Assembly (NCBI GenBank): GCA_035363095.1
Contig: DAOSEK010000004.1
Location: 1-64,000 of the forward strand
Length of the DNA stretch: 64,000 nucleotides
Direction of reading: 5' to 3'
DNA from: DAOSEK01 sp035363095
GTDB taxonomy: Archaea > Nanobdellota > Nanobdellia > Woesearchaeales > UBA119
Of this stretch, positions 52,093-61,549 are shown in pieces. The notes beneath the pieces were generated by a model. It saw only the letters and a program-made list of their open reading frames with translations. It ran no database searches and had not been told where the DNA came from. The position numbers and the translations under genes are program-made. Every line of letters starts with the position of its first letter. The first letter of the stretch is position 1.

Positions 52093-52599
52093 TTATTCCA
52101 CTGTAAAAGAAAAGCTTTCAGTTCTAAAAATCTCATCTCCCGGTCCTATTATTTCCAATTTAAATGTACATATCCCTTTAGTTTCTTTCCTTAAGGCAAC
52201 GTAGTGAGTATATTCCCCTCCAGGTGAAATCTCGACATCTTCCAAACCTACTCCCAAACTTTCAAGATCCGTACACTGTGCCGAATTCGTTTGCTCCACA
52301 TTTATTCCCGTAATATCCTCACCGAAAATATTGTATATTGTTATAAGAATACCCTTATTAGTCTTTGGACTTCCGATTGGGTTGTTTGGATAAATACAAA
52401 CCCCTCTTTGGATTGTTTCTTGGGCACAGAACCTCTGTTTATAAAGATCATCCTTGTTTCGCTCAATCCATTTCATCATATCATTAGATTGCGTACCAAT
52501 CCTTGTAAGAAAAAAGAGTCCAACAGCCAAAATGCTCATTCCCAAAACAAGCAGGACTATGGTGTTTATGGCAAGCTCAATTCCCTTTTTAGATTTCAT
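52093..52599 (-). CDS. Pilin-like protein with class III-type signal, 168 residues
   Basis: The start MKSKKGIELAINTIVLLVLG fits an archaeal type IV pilin signal: KKG cleavage site, Glu three residues later (as Glu+3 here), then a hydrophobic helix of about 20 residues. The remaining part is a beta-rich external domain with four cysteines (CAQE, CIYP, CTDL and CTFK) that can form disulfides. The neighbour upstream has the same N-terminus, and they are 34 bp apart, so one operon. Probably a minor pilin or surface subunit. Confidence 0.72.
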   Translation of the reverse strand: MKSKKGIELAINTIVLLVLGMSILAVGLFFLTRIGTQSNDMMKWIERNKDDLYKQRFCAQETIQRGVCIYPNNPIGSPKTNKGILITIYNIFGEDITGINVEQTNSAQCTDLESLGVGLEDVEISPGGEYTHYVALRKETKGICTFKLEIIGPGDEIFRTESFSFTVE

Positions 52600-52633
52600 C
52601 TTAATTCAAAAAGTTAAAATAAGGTAAAAAAAC

Positions 52634-53173
52634 TTAAATGACCTTTACATAAATCCACTCTTCTGCATACTTAACAGACTGGCCATCAAGGTCATAACTA
52701 ATAGTTATTATACACTCATAGTTTGTTTTTTCTCTACTTGCTGTAGGTGCTATAAAAAAACTAGTAACCTTTGCTTTTCCAGGTTCCAATTTAGAAATTT
52801 TAGGGGTATATGATATCTCTTTTGTTATGAACTTATTATTTTCAACATCTGTATCACCTAATTTGACTGGGCAGGTAATATTAACGTCAAAAACCTGATC
52901 ATTATCCAACTCATTTTTAACCCCAAACAAAACCTGTTCTTTACCGGAATTTTTCACCTCTAAAGTTTTATACTGTAATTCTAATCTTTTTGAAGAAGCT
53001 TCGAGTTTTTCTATCATTTCTTTTTCAAGATTTCCTGAAAAGCTATCAAAACCACTTACCTGTTCTCTCATTTTATTGATTATAAACATCCCCACACCGA
53101 GCATGGCTAACGCAAGAAATAATATTACAATAGTATTAATCGAAAGTTCCATAGCACCCTTCTTATTTTTCAT
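52634..53173 (-). CDS. Pilin-like protein with class III-type signal, 179 residues
   Basis: N-terminus MKNKKGAMELSINTIVILFL is the same type of KKG signal, and SINTIV is shared with the downstream neighbour AINTIV. After the helix come a heptad-like helical region (EKMIEKLEASSKRLEL-type) and a beta domain ending in WIYVKV. First gene of the pilin-like pair, with an upstream GAGGTGAATTTTA site. A surface or pilus subunit is inferred. Confidence 0.72.
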   Translation of the reverse strand: MKNKKGAMELSINTIVILFLALAMLGVGMFIINKMREQVSGFDSFSGNLEKEMIEKLEASSKRLELQYKTLEVKNSGKEQVLFGVKNELDNDQVFDVNITCPVKLGDTDVENNKFITKEISYTPKISKLEPGKAKVTSFFIAPTASREKTNYECIITISYDLDGQSVKYAEEWIYVKVI

Positions 53174-53266
53174 TAAAATTCACCTCAAAAACACATAACA
53201 ATTAACAGGCATTTAAAACGCCCACATTATCCTTTTAACTCCCTTTATTTAGTATTATTTAAAACT

Positions 53267-53399
53267 TTTGATTTCATTAAATCCAGTTCCTTTGCATACT
53301 TTGGTCTTGAGGCACAAAGTTTGAATAGATGTATTCATTCACCGATGAACCTCGAACTATCCATTAGATACATCGGTATTTATGCCGAAATTTTTCATT
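53267..53399 (-). repeat. Repeat A copy 15
   Basis: Reverse-strand A: GATTTCATTAAATC, CTTTGGTCTTGAGGCACAAAG, AACCTCGAACTATCC and the left hairpin decayed to CATCGGTATTTATGCCGA. Confidence 0.83.
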
Positions 53400-53626
53400 T
53401 CATTAAATCTGTTCTATACTATATTGAGTTTACGCTCCAATGTGCAGGTGTCTTATAATTGAGAGAATACACCAATCTCTCAAAGTGAAGATAATGCATC
53501 CAACTTAAACAACCCTTAGATATTTCTATATCACACTGAAAAACTCAAAATATTCTTACCCTTCAAATTAACCAAAACAATTTTAACAATCTTTTTATAT
53601 ATAAACATATAAAGAATATCCTAAAC

Positions 53627-54346
53627 ATGCAAACAAGCAACAAAGTATACTTCACAAAAAAAGAATTAGTCTCAATATTTATAGTTGCAATATTCCTAGG
53701 AATCATCTCAGGTTTTAGTGATGGCCAAGCTACCTCTTTAATAGACAATTATTGGATATCAAATCTAATACTTTGTTTTTTAGGATACTTACTTGCTCTA
53801 CTAGCAAGAATATTCCTTCAAAAACTTGTAGCCAAAAAAAGAGGTTATACTGGAGAATTCAAACCAAACCCTTACGGAATATTTGCAGGGGTTTTCACAA
53901 CATTCCTGTTTAAAGGAGCACTCTACTTCTTTGTCCACGGTGCCTTCAAAGTAAAAGACATTCCAGAACAGCGACTTGGAAAATTCAGATATGTAAATCT
54001 AAGAAAGGATTTAGGAGTGATAGCAATCTCAGGTATGCTTGGAAACCTCTCAATAATAGTTTTATTTAAAATTCTTCAAGGCATATTCCCAAACTCGATT
54101 TTCATTGGAAAGATTATCATTGCAAACCTTTTGCTTATGCTTTTTAGCTTCGCACCAATCCCAAATGAAAGTGATGCTTTTTACCTATTCCATTTCTCAA
54201 GACCAATCTTTGTAGGTCTATTAGCATTTGGCATAATACTTGGATTATCCATCCTCATATCAAACCTTTTTACCTCATTTATAATAGCGTTATTAGGAGG
54301 TATCACAATATCAATACTCTTCTACAAACAAGTAGATGAAAAATAA
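53627..54346 (+). CDS. Membrane protein resembling site-2 protease, catalytic motif lost
   Basis: A 239-residue protein with about six membrane helices. The order of helices and the motif FAPIPNESDAFYLF recall the NPxDG motif of S2P/M50 membrane metalloproteases. The usual HExxH is replaced by LLARIFLQKL at the expected place. The FFVHGAF loop is also reminiscent. If the family link is right, this is an inactive relative, perhaps a chaperone-like pseudoprotease. It converges on the pelota gene with a three-base gap. Confidence 0.55.
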   Translation: MQTSNKVYFTKKELVSIFIVAIFLGIISGFSDGQATSLIDNYWISNLILCFLGYLLALLARIFLQKLVAKKRGYTGEFKPNPYGIFAGVFTTFLFKGALYFFVHGAFKVKDIPEQRLGKFRYVNLRKDLGVIAISGMLGNLSIIVLFKILQGIFPNSIFIGKIIIANLLLMLFSFAPIPNESDAFYLFHFSRPIFVGLLAFGIILGLSILISNLFTSFIIALLGGITISILFYKQVDEK

Positions 54347-54349
54347 CAC

Positions 54350-55387
54350 TTAATATCTAAGTATAGCACCAATCTTTCCCAAAGAATCAATAACCCTCAA
54401 GGGCTCATCTTGCTCTATTATACTAACCTTGCCACTATTTTGCTCAACAATCTCAATAATATCCATCACCATTTTGTTCTCTTGTGGGTCTTCAGAGAAG
54501 ATGAGATTCTCAGAAACAATTAACTCATCAACTGCACCAATCTGGGCTTTTTCATACACCTCGTTCATACCATAAGAATACTTTTCATTCTTAGAAATAT
54601 TTCTCAATAGCAGATCAATCAAAAGGCTTTCCTTTCTAAGTCTTTCTTCCTTTAAAATCTCTTTTAATTCACTTCTCTTAAGAACCTCACTTATTCCTCT
54701 TTCCCCTGGATTGCTTGCAACAGAAAACCTAATCTTTCCTGCAAAAGTAAAATTACTAACCTCCTTTCTTAGCTCATCATTATAAAATCCAGGGCTTGCA
54801 CATATTATAAAATCAGGATTAAAATCCTTATCTGAAAGCTCTATCATCTTTGCAATCTCTTTATAAAAATTAACGCCCTCAAAATTGTAATCCTTCTTAC
54901 ATACATCGCCTTTGCTTGAACTAATTATTTTATATCCCCTGGGAGTAAGTAGTGCAAATGTAGCCTCTGCTCTATCAAAAATCACAATCAATATCTTATA
55001 ACTAACCCTTTTTGTACTCTCATCAAGTCGCTCAATCTGAAAATTTTTCCATCTTTCCTTAAAAATACTAACATCGCTATTATTCTCAATTTTAATAGAA
55101 TGATAACTACCTAGTGGAATATCATCAGGTCCTTTAGTAATCTTTCCAAGCAATTTTAACGAAAGCGAATCTCTCTCAAATTCCTTTTTTTCAACAGCAA
55201 TCTCAAGCTTTATTGACTTCTTAATAACCTGTCCCTTCTCCTCACTTCCTACCTTAACCTTGCGAAAAGTCAAACCATAAACCCTATCATTTACCTCTAT
55301 AATCTTAGATAAATCTAATAAGTCCTCCTTATCCTCTGCTCTGACCCTTACGATTCCCCTTCGGATATCTTTTTTATCAACCTTCAT
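54350..55387 (-). CDS. pelA: Ribosome rescue factor pelota (Dom34)
   Basis: A 345-residue aPelota, which enters stalled ribosomes with aIF/aEF1A-type GTPase and ABCE1 to split them. The N-terminal Sm-like domain (about 1-125: DDIPLGSYHSIKIE) is followed by the central eRF1-like domain (about 130-245: VIFDRAEATFALL, NPGERGISEVL) and the C-terminal domain (about 250-345: DELIVSENL, IVEQNSGKVSIIEQ). All three parts are present and length is normal. Confidence 0.92.
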   Translation of the reverse strand: MKVDKKDIRRGIVRVRAEDKEDLLDLSKIIEVNDRVYGLTFRKVKVGSEEKGQVIKKSIKLEIAVEKKEFERDSLSLKLLGKITKGPDDIPLGSYHSIKIENNSDVSIFKERWKNFQIERLDESTKRVSYKILIVIFDRAEATFALLTPRGYKIISSSKGDVCKKDYNFEGVNFYKEIAKMIELSDKDFNPDFIICASPGFYNDELRKEVSNFTFAGKIRFSVASNPGERGISEVLKRSELKEILKEERLRKESLLIDLLLRNISKNEKYSYGMNEVYEKAQIGAVDELIVSENLIFSEDPQENKMVMDIIEIVEQNSGKVSIIEQDEPLRVIDSLGKIGAILRY

Positions 55388-55508
55388 CTTATCATTATAA
55401 TAAATCTTTAGACTTTTATACTTTTAGTTTTTTTATATGAATAATTGGCATAATTTAATATTAAATTATCGATAAACATCTAAATATCCTCAAGCCAAAT
55501 TAAAAAGA

Positions 55509-55517
55509 TTTATATAG
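55509..55517 (+). promoter_or_regulatory. Probable TATA box of the surface-protein block
   Basis: TTTATATAG about 85-90 bases before the 395-residue gene, whose start is set by GAGGTGA at 55592-55598. Confidence 0.45.
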
Positions 55518-55603
55518 TAATGTCTTCATAAAATCAATGTTGATTGATTATCAATGCGTTTAATCAGAGTGCTTTTCAAACTAATTATTGTTGAGGTGAA
55601 TAA

Positions 55604-56791
55604 ATGGCATTTCCTAAAAGAAAATACAAAAGAGGGCAAGTTGAGAACACTGCACCCGCTGCAATTTTGGTGTTAGTAATCCTTGTTTTAACACTTCTAT
55701 ACATCCTGTTTATGGAACCTGATGCAAGAGATGAACTTCTAAACATCACAAATAACAACAAAGGAAACAACGGTGGATCAATAGTTAATGCATACAAAAC
55801 ATTTCTCCAAGAGCAACCTGGAAATCTTTACTCTCAGGCTCAAAGCTCTTACAAACATACAATCCCTGAATTTTATCTCTACAAAAAAAGTCAAGGTCTA
55901 GAAGTAGCAGATTGGTCTTCAATATACGTATCATCTTCCTCGTTTTCTAAAAGGATCAAAACTTTAGATTTCTATCTAGATAATCCTGCACAAGTATCTG
56001 ATTCATACATTACATTCAACGTCAAAAAAGCAAAAGGCATACTTGAAATATCCCTAAACGGTCAGCTCATCTATGAAGGCTTATTAACAATTGGAACAAT
56101 CAATCCTATAAAGATCCCAGCAAAGCTATTAAAAGATTCAAATATCCTTGAATTTAGCGTAATCTCCCCAGGACTTGCATTCTGGTCAAGTAATGAATAT
56201 GTATTAGAAAACATCAAAGTGTTTGCAAACCAATTAAGCATTGAAGGCGAGTCTTCAGCTAATTTCTTTGTATATGAAGAAGAACTCTCAAAACCCAAAA
56301 AAGCCACATTAAAATTCTACGCTGATTGCATACAATCTCAGATGTCATCACTATATGTTGCAATAAATAGCATCAAGGTTCTAAACGCAGTTCCCTCTTG
56401 CGGAGACCTTAATATGATAGAGTTTTCACCTCACATCTTAAGAGCTGCAGATAATAACATAGCGTTTAACTCAAATTCAAACGTAAAAATCCGAGACATA
56501 ACAGTGGATATTGAACCTGAAAAACAAGTAAATCCAACCTATTATTTCAATATGAACGACACAGAATACGGCTACATCATAAACGGTTCCAGAAAAATAT
56601 ATCTTTACCTTGAATTTTTAGGAGATAATAACAAGATTGATATAAACATAAACTCAAATAAACTCTATATAGAAGGAAACGATTTCGTAAGAAGAGAGAT
56701 AACACCTTTCATTAAAAAAACAGGAAATTACATTGAACTAATCCCATTAAAGAACATAAAGGTAAGCTTACTTTCGGTTTACATAAACTAA
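55604..56791 (+). CDS. Membrane-anchored beta-rich surface protein, unknown
   Basis: A 395-residue protein. A basic start (PKRKYKRGQVEN) precedes one membrane helix at about residues 19-37 (AILVLVILVLTLLYILF). The external part repeats a pattern of short strands with LDFYLDNPAQ, LKFYADCIQS and similar segments, which looks like two or three jelly-roll or galactose-binding-like sandwiches (ISLNGQLIYEG, VAINSIKVLNA, NINSNKLYIEG). The three NGQ/NSI/NSN turns suggest an internal repeat. Strong GAGGTG site. First gene of the plus-strand surface block. Confidence 0.6.
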   Translation: MAFPKRKYKRGQVENTAPAAILVLVILVLTLLYILFMEPDARDELLNITNNNKGNNGGSIVNAYKTFLQEQPGNLYSQAQSSYKHTIPEFYLYKKSQGLEVADWSSIYVSSSSFSKRIKTLDFYLDNPAQVSDSYITFNVKKAKGILEISLNGQLIYEGLLTIGTINPIKIPAKLLKDSNILEFSVISPGLAFWSSNEYVLENIKVFANQLSIEGESSANFFVYEEELSKPKKATLKFYADCIQSQMSSLYVAINSIKVLNAVPSCGDLNMIEFSPHILRAADNNIAFNSNSNVKIRDITVDIEPEKQVNPTYYFNMNDTEYGYIINGSRKIYLYLEFLGDNNKIDININSNKLYIEGNDFVRREITPFIKKTGNYIELIPLKNIKVSLLSVYIN

Positions 56792-56959
56792 GTTTTATTC
56801 ATTTTGTCGCATTATTTTTTTAGTTTTGGTATTTTTTACTGTTTTTTATCTGGAGTGGTTTCATCATCATAACTTATTTTGACAAATTAATTTCGTCATG
56901 TTTAGTAGGATATCAAATTTAGTAGAATGTTAAATTATAATTGAGGTGGCCAAGTCAAA

Positions 56960-59257
56960 TTGAATAAAAAAGCTAATGTTTCTGGTACTGATTCCAAGGC
57001 AAAAAAAGTTTTTACAGGCATTGGAAAAGTCTCTAAAACAATTGGTAAAGGTATTGCTAAAGTTGCGATAAAAACTGGAAATTTTCTTATAAGTGATGAT
57101 GAGGAAGCGTATAATGAAGAACAAGCACTTGCAAAAAAAAGTTTTGCTGAACGCTTTTTTTCATGTATTGTTCCCAGAAATATATATGGATTAATAATAC
57201 TATATTTCTTATTGCAGGATTTTGTGTTTGATGGATTTATTTACAATTTTGATTATAACAGCAGTTTACTTAGGCTGCATCATATTTGGGCTTGTGTTAT
57301 CATAAGCATAATTCTATTTATGAAATGGTCTTCTAATAGAAGAAGTGATTCAGATGATTCATTGTTAACTTTCATGCTAGGAATGGCTCGTTACCTATTC
57401 TTGGTATTTGGAATTGGGCTATTCATTGAGTTTGTAGCTTTACCTCACTTAAGAAATCTTTCCTATCTAGCGTTTACAATGCGGGTATCGGAATCTTTAG
57501 TTCAATCAAAAAACCTAGATATTATATTCTCAAGAGCACTAAAACCTTATTGGACATTTATAGCTTTGATTGTATTTGGAAGATTTACAAGATTTCGCAA
57601 AAGTGTAATATTTTTTGTAGTTGTAATGTTTCTGATAACAAACATAGGTGTAATTGATAGTGGAATAAGATCAACTGTTAGTATTGCGGCCAGCACTAAA
57701 TATTATACAACTGGCACCAAAGAAGCTGCTTTAGTATTCGAACAGATTAAAGCAAATCTCAAGTATATCTCTCCAGTAACTTGGCTTCAGAATTATCTTA
57801 ACCAGCTAGGTAGAGAATTTGGTGACGAACATATTGATGGTGAATATGCTAACAATGCAGGTGTAAGTGGGGTTATATTTCGTAATCCTTACTCATCAAA
57901 TCCCCTATCTGTATTTGAAAACAATAATCCTAAAAGTGATGCAAATGTAATAGTTGAATACGTGAGAAATCCTCAAAATGATTGCATAATAAATGGAATA
58001 TGCGATTCAGATAATAAATTAACAATACAATGTTGTGTTGATAACATCAAATTCCTCGCTAAAAACTCGCCTGCCGAGAGTCCAAGTAATTCAGGTCTTT
58101 GCTCAGAATACAAGTCTTATTCTGTTTCAGACCTAGCATATTCCCAGTCTTTACATAGCTGTTACATTGAAGCTACGGACACTGGAAAATCCTTGTTAGA
58201 CACCGAAGAAAGAGTGAGGGTCAACATAACTGGAAATTACACATTTCAAACCGTTGGAAACAAAGATTTTAGATTCGCAGAAAAATCCCTCATTGTAAGA
58301 TGCAGAACAAACCAGCAATATTCCATTTCAAGCTTGAATTGCCTAGGATTTGCAGGTGATATTATCTCCTCAGAATCCAGTTCAGGTCCTATTACAATTG
58401 GTATCGGAACGCCTAAAGATTTCAACGAAGAAGTACTTACAATTGATAATCAACTAAATGAGAGTGAACAACAAATTCTTCCACTACTAATATCTGTATC
58501 AAACAAAGGCGATGGTGTAATAAAATCAATCAATAATCTATATCTAGCGATCCCAAAAGATATGGATTTATCTAAATACCATTATTGTAACTTTGAGAAA
58601 GTTAACAATAAGAACCCAAATTGTTATTCAGCATTTGGCTCAGGTATAAGTTCAAATCCATTAAACCCGAATGGCTTGAATGATAAATACGACTGCTATG
58701 AATATAGTTTTGAACAAGAATATACACAACAAAAAGTACTATCTCAAATTCAAACAGGTTCAATATATTGCAGTATTACTCCTAAAAAAGAGATTTTAGA
58801 TGGTAACAAAGCAACAAAAAACATAAAAGTCTTTTTTAATTATACCTACGAAATATCCAAAAATATTGATATCACCTTCAAAAATACTGGATCTAAATCA
58901 AATCCTACGGAAACAATAACATCATCTCCTAGTCCTCAAACGCCTTGCGAAGATGGCACTCAAATAGGCGAATGTAGTACAAATCAAGCAGGTTTTAAAT
59001 GTCTTGTTAATGAAGATGGTGTTAGTCAGCTTGTGCCTTCCTGCCCAGTGTGTTCATGTGTTAATGGTAAGGTTTGCCATCCATCATCAAAAGTATGTAT
59101 AGACGAAAAATATGAAAATATCGTTGAAAATGTATGTACTTGTACAGATGAGGGCGTAGTTGAAGAGGAATGTCCAGAAGGTTATACTGCTTTTTGTAGA
59201 AAATTAGTATATAGTCCAGGATATCAGTGCTTATGTGAAGAATCTCAAGCAACGTAA
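56960..59257 (+). CDS. Polytopic membrane protein with large cysteine-rich external domain
   Basis: A 765-residue protein starting at TTG, with GAGGTGG 16 bases before it and no other start nearby. Residues 1-50 are basic. About five or six membrane helices lie between 65 and 235. The remaining 500 residues are external, with many cysteine pairs (CIINGICD, QCCVD, CSEY, CSCVNGKVC and a final CTCTDEG...CLCEE) and Asn-x-Ser/Thr sites. The CSCVNGKVC region resembles small disulfide-knot adhesion modules. Probably an assembly or anchoring component for the pilin-like proteins around it, which is inference. Confidence 0.55.
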   Translation: MNKKANVSGTDSKAKKVFTGIGKVSKTIGKGIAKVAIKTGNFLISDDEEAYNEEQALAKKSFAERFFSCIVPRNIYGLIILYFLLQDFVFDGFIYNFDYNSSLLRLHHIWACVIISIILFMKWSSNRRSDSDDSLLTFMLGMARYLFLVFGIGLFIEFVALPHLRNLSYLAFTMRVSESLVQSKNLDIIFSRALKPYWTFIALIVFGRFTRFRKSVIFFVVVMFLITNIGVIDSGIRSTVSIAASTKYYTTGTKEAALVFEQIKANLKYISPVTWLQNYLNQLGREFGDEHIDGEYANNAGVSGVIFRNPYSSNPLSVFENNNPKSDANVIVEYVRNPQNDCIINGICDSDNKLTIQCCVDNIKFLAKNSPAESPSNSGLCSEYKSYSVSDLAYSQSLHSCYIEATDTGKSLLDTEERVRVNITGNYTFQTVGNKDFRFAEKSLIVRCRTNQQYSISSLNCLGFAGDIISSESSSGPITIGIGTPKDFNEEVLTIDNQLNESEQQILPLLISVSNKGDGVIKSINNLYLAIPKDMDLSKYHYCNFEKVNNKNPNCYSAFGSGISSNPLNPNGLNDKYDCYEYSFEQEYTQQKVLSQIQTGSIYCSITPKKEILDGNKATKNIKVFFNYTYEISKNIDITFKNTGSKSNPTETITSSPSPQTPCEDGTQIGECSTNQAGFKCLVNEDGVSQLVPSCPVCSCVNGKVCHPSSKVCIDEKYENIVENVCTCTDEGVVEEECPEGYTAFCRKLVYSPGYQCLCEESQAT

Positions 59258-59598
59258 TCTGTATAGTCATCAGTTCAAAAAATTAAAGATTGTTTGTTCA
59301 GGATTATCAATCACAAACAATTACTTTATAATTTTATTTTTCTCAGACATTTTCATTGTTATTTTAACATAGAATATCCTGCGTTAAAATGAAAAAAGCC
59401 TGTAAAATATAAAAATGTTTAAAAACAGTGAACATTAATTATATACGAAGGATTTATAATTGCCATTTATAATCAAAACAACAATAATAACAACTATAAA
59501 GAAAATAACAACAAACGTACTCACACGATTAACCCTAAATTACCTTTCAAGATACCTTAACACATTATAATTAGAGGATTTTTTATACATAATACTGA
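59258..59598. other. Intergenic, AT-rich, no gene seen
   Basis: Spacer of about 340 bp between two genes of the surface block. It holds ACAACAATAATAACAACTAT-like low-complexity sequence at about 59477-59520. No start signal or RNA gene is seen. Confidence 0.5.
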
Positions 59599-59599
59599 T

Positions 59600-59732
59600 T
59601 TTGATGAAATCCAAATCATTCGTATAATCTGGTCTTTAAGTCAATGTAAGAAGAGAAGGATTCACTCAAGGATTAGTATCAAATATCCGTAACATACCTA
59701 GAGTATTTATGCCGATGTTTTTCATTTAAAAC
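59600..59732 (-). repeat. Repeat A copy 16
   Basis: Reverse-strand A, diverged: TTTTGATGAAATCC, GGATTCACTCAAGGATTA and TATTTATGCCGATGTTTTTCATTT. Confidence 0.72.
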
Positions 59733-59839
59733 ATAATTATGATTTAAAAAATTGGGATAGTGAGTATTAAAAGTATTTTGTAAAAAAACTAAAAATACTA
59801 TAAAACTCAAAACTAATCACCCAAAAAAATGGTGGTCTT

Positions 59840-60274
59840 TTGGCTTTAAGAGGTAAACGATCAAAAATAAGTATTGTAACTTGGACTTTAATAGAACTAA
59901 TTGTAGTAATTACTTCAATGCTTTTAATAATTAATTATGTAAACTGGAGATTTGCAGATGACAAGGTTCTAATCGAATTTTTGGTAAAAGACCTCTCTCT
60001 TACAGCTTCTGCCTTAACATATGTAAACACTGGATCTTACCTAAACTACTACGAACCTATACTAATCAATCCAAAATCTGAAGTTTATGAAATAAAAACA
60101 CAAGATGGTATAGTATATCTTACAAAAAATAATGTTTTCACATATGAATGGCCCTACACGACAAAGTCCTCATTTCATAATACTGAAAATTCATTAAGAT
60201 TCAAAAGTTACATAAGCACTGCAAACATACTAATAACAAATTCAAATGGAGAAATTCTATATAAAAACTCTTGA
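59840..60274 (+). CDS. Pilin-like/membrane-anchored protein, 144 residues
   Basis: It starts at TTG behind GGTGGTC, with no competing ATG. Basic N-terminus (LRGKRSKISI) and one membrane helix (IELIVVITSMLLIINYV, about residues 19-36) with a Glu at its start, as in pilins. The external part is small and beta-rich. It ends in TGA seven bases before the next gene, so it opens a tightly packed operon. Confidence 0.6.
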   Translation: MALRGKRSKISIVTWTLIELIVVITSMLLIINYVNWRFADDKVLIEFLVKDLSLTASALTYVNTGSYLNYYEPILINPKSEVYEIKTQDGIVYLTKNNVFTYEWPYTTKSSFHNTENSLRFKSYISTANILITNSNGEILYKNS

Positions 60275-60280
60275 TTAAAA

Positions 60281-60823
60281 ATGCATCTAAAAAAAAACAA
60301 AAAAGGAATATCTCAGAAAATGATAGATGTATTCTTTGATCTATTAATACTAACAATTGCAATATCTGGACTATATGTTTTTACAACAAATGCATCCATA
60401 CAAAAGGTATTTGTTCCATATCAAGAAAACGAAATATATCTAAACCATATATTCTCAAACCCTGCCTGTTTGGCACTAAAAAGAGACAATATAGTTTACC
60501 CCTATAAAATAAATATAATCAATACTGAACCTGAACTAAAAGAAAAATCTAATAGTGATAATATTTGTTTAAAATATCCAGATAAATACTCCATGTTCAC
60601 CGCACAAATAATAATAAAACCAACAATTGCTGAAGAATTCACTGAAAAAACTTACTATTATGATGAACAACTATTTAACAAATGGCGTCCTATTGCACAA
60701 TCAGAAGAAAACCAAATAAAAAGTGGTCTAATACTCATAAATAGCAAAAGACTGATCACTTTAATAGATGGATCAAAAGAATTCCTTGGAATCGCAGAAA
60801 TAACAACAATAATTCCAAAATAA
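60281..60823 (+). CDS. Pilin-like protein with KKG signal, 180 residues
   Basis: N-terminus MHLKKNKKGISQKMIDVFFD leads to one hydrophobic helix (LLILTIAISGLYVFTT). The KKG site just before the helix matches the two pilin-like genes at 52.1-53.2 kb, though the helix starts later than in typical pilins. The external domain has two cysteines (NPACLAL and NICLKY). Six bases after the previous stop. Confidence 0.6.
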   Translation: MHLKKNKKGISQKMIDVFFDLLILTIAISGLYVFTTNASIQKVFVPYQENEIYLNHIFSNPACLALKRDNIVYPYKINIINTEPELKEKSNSDNICLKYPDKYSMFTAQIIIKPTIAEEFTEKTYYYDEQLFNKWRPIAQSEENQIKSGLILINSKRLITLIDGSKEFLGIAEITTIIPK

Positions 60824-60835
60824 AAAAACAATAAA

Positions 60836-61513
60836 ATGAAACATGCACAAAAAAATAAAAAAGGGATAATATCTGAGTTTTTAGTAAGAATTCTATCAAT
60901 ACTTATGCTAATAACAATGTTTATGGTATTTTCATTAATAGTACAACTCAACGATTGTAGTTGCTCAAATAAAGAGGTTGATGAAACGCTATCCTTTGAT
61001 TCAAACAAAGCATTATTCTCAGATACTGCAGTTGACAATCTATTAAATAACAATATAACAATAACATTTAAAGGTGATATTTCAAGTGATAAAGAATATA
61101 GCTCAAATCCCATACTCTTAAGAGTGATTCCCGAATACAAAGGTTACGATAACAGGCAATCATCAATAACCCTTCCATTATGGAAAGCAATCTCAATATA
61201 TGCTGATTATGACAAATCTGTATTCAAAGAATACAATGAGTTCAAAGATGAGTTAAAAAAAATAATCCAAACACATATATCAGAGACCTTGTCAAAAACA
61301 AATTCAAGTCTTAACTGGAAAGAATTCATAATAGTTGATGGTAAAAAAATAATAATTCAAGAATCTAATAACAACGTAAAAAAATATCTTCAAGCTGATG
61401 GAAATACCTTTCCTTCAGATTACAATACCTTTCACAAAACAAGAACAATCCCCAGACTGAGTTTTTCATCCAAGGAGTCTTTGATTGAATTTATCATCCA
61501 ATATCAAAAATAG
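60836..61513 (+). CDS. Pilin-like protein with KKG signal, 225 residues
   Basis: N-terminus MKHAQKNKKGIISEFLVRIL, then one helix (ILMLITMFMVFSLIVQL) and a CSC motif just outside it. The KKG site is shared with its neighbours. The external domain is mixed alpha-beta with a KTNSSLNWKEFIIVDGKKI segment. It follows the previous gene by 12 bp and is part of the same operon. Unknown function. Confidence 0.58.
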   Translation: MKHAQKNKKGIISEFLVRILSILMLITMFMVFSLIVQLNDCSCSNKEVDETLSFDSNKALFSDTAVDNLLNNNITITFKGDISSDKEYSSNPILLRVIPEYKGYDNRQSSITLPLWKAISIYADYDKSVFKEYNEFKDELKKIIQTHISETLSKTNSSLNWKEFIIVDGKKIIIQESNNNVKKYLQADGNTFPSDYNTFHKTRTIPRLSFSSKESLIEFIIQYQK

Positions 61514-61549
61514 ATTTTTTACTCCAAAAAATATTAGCTGTGAATTATC

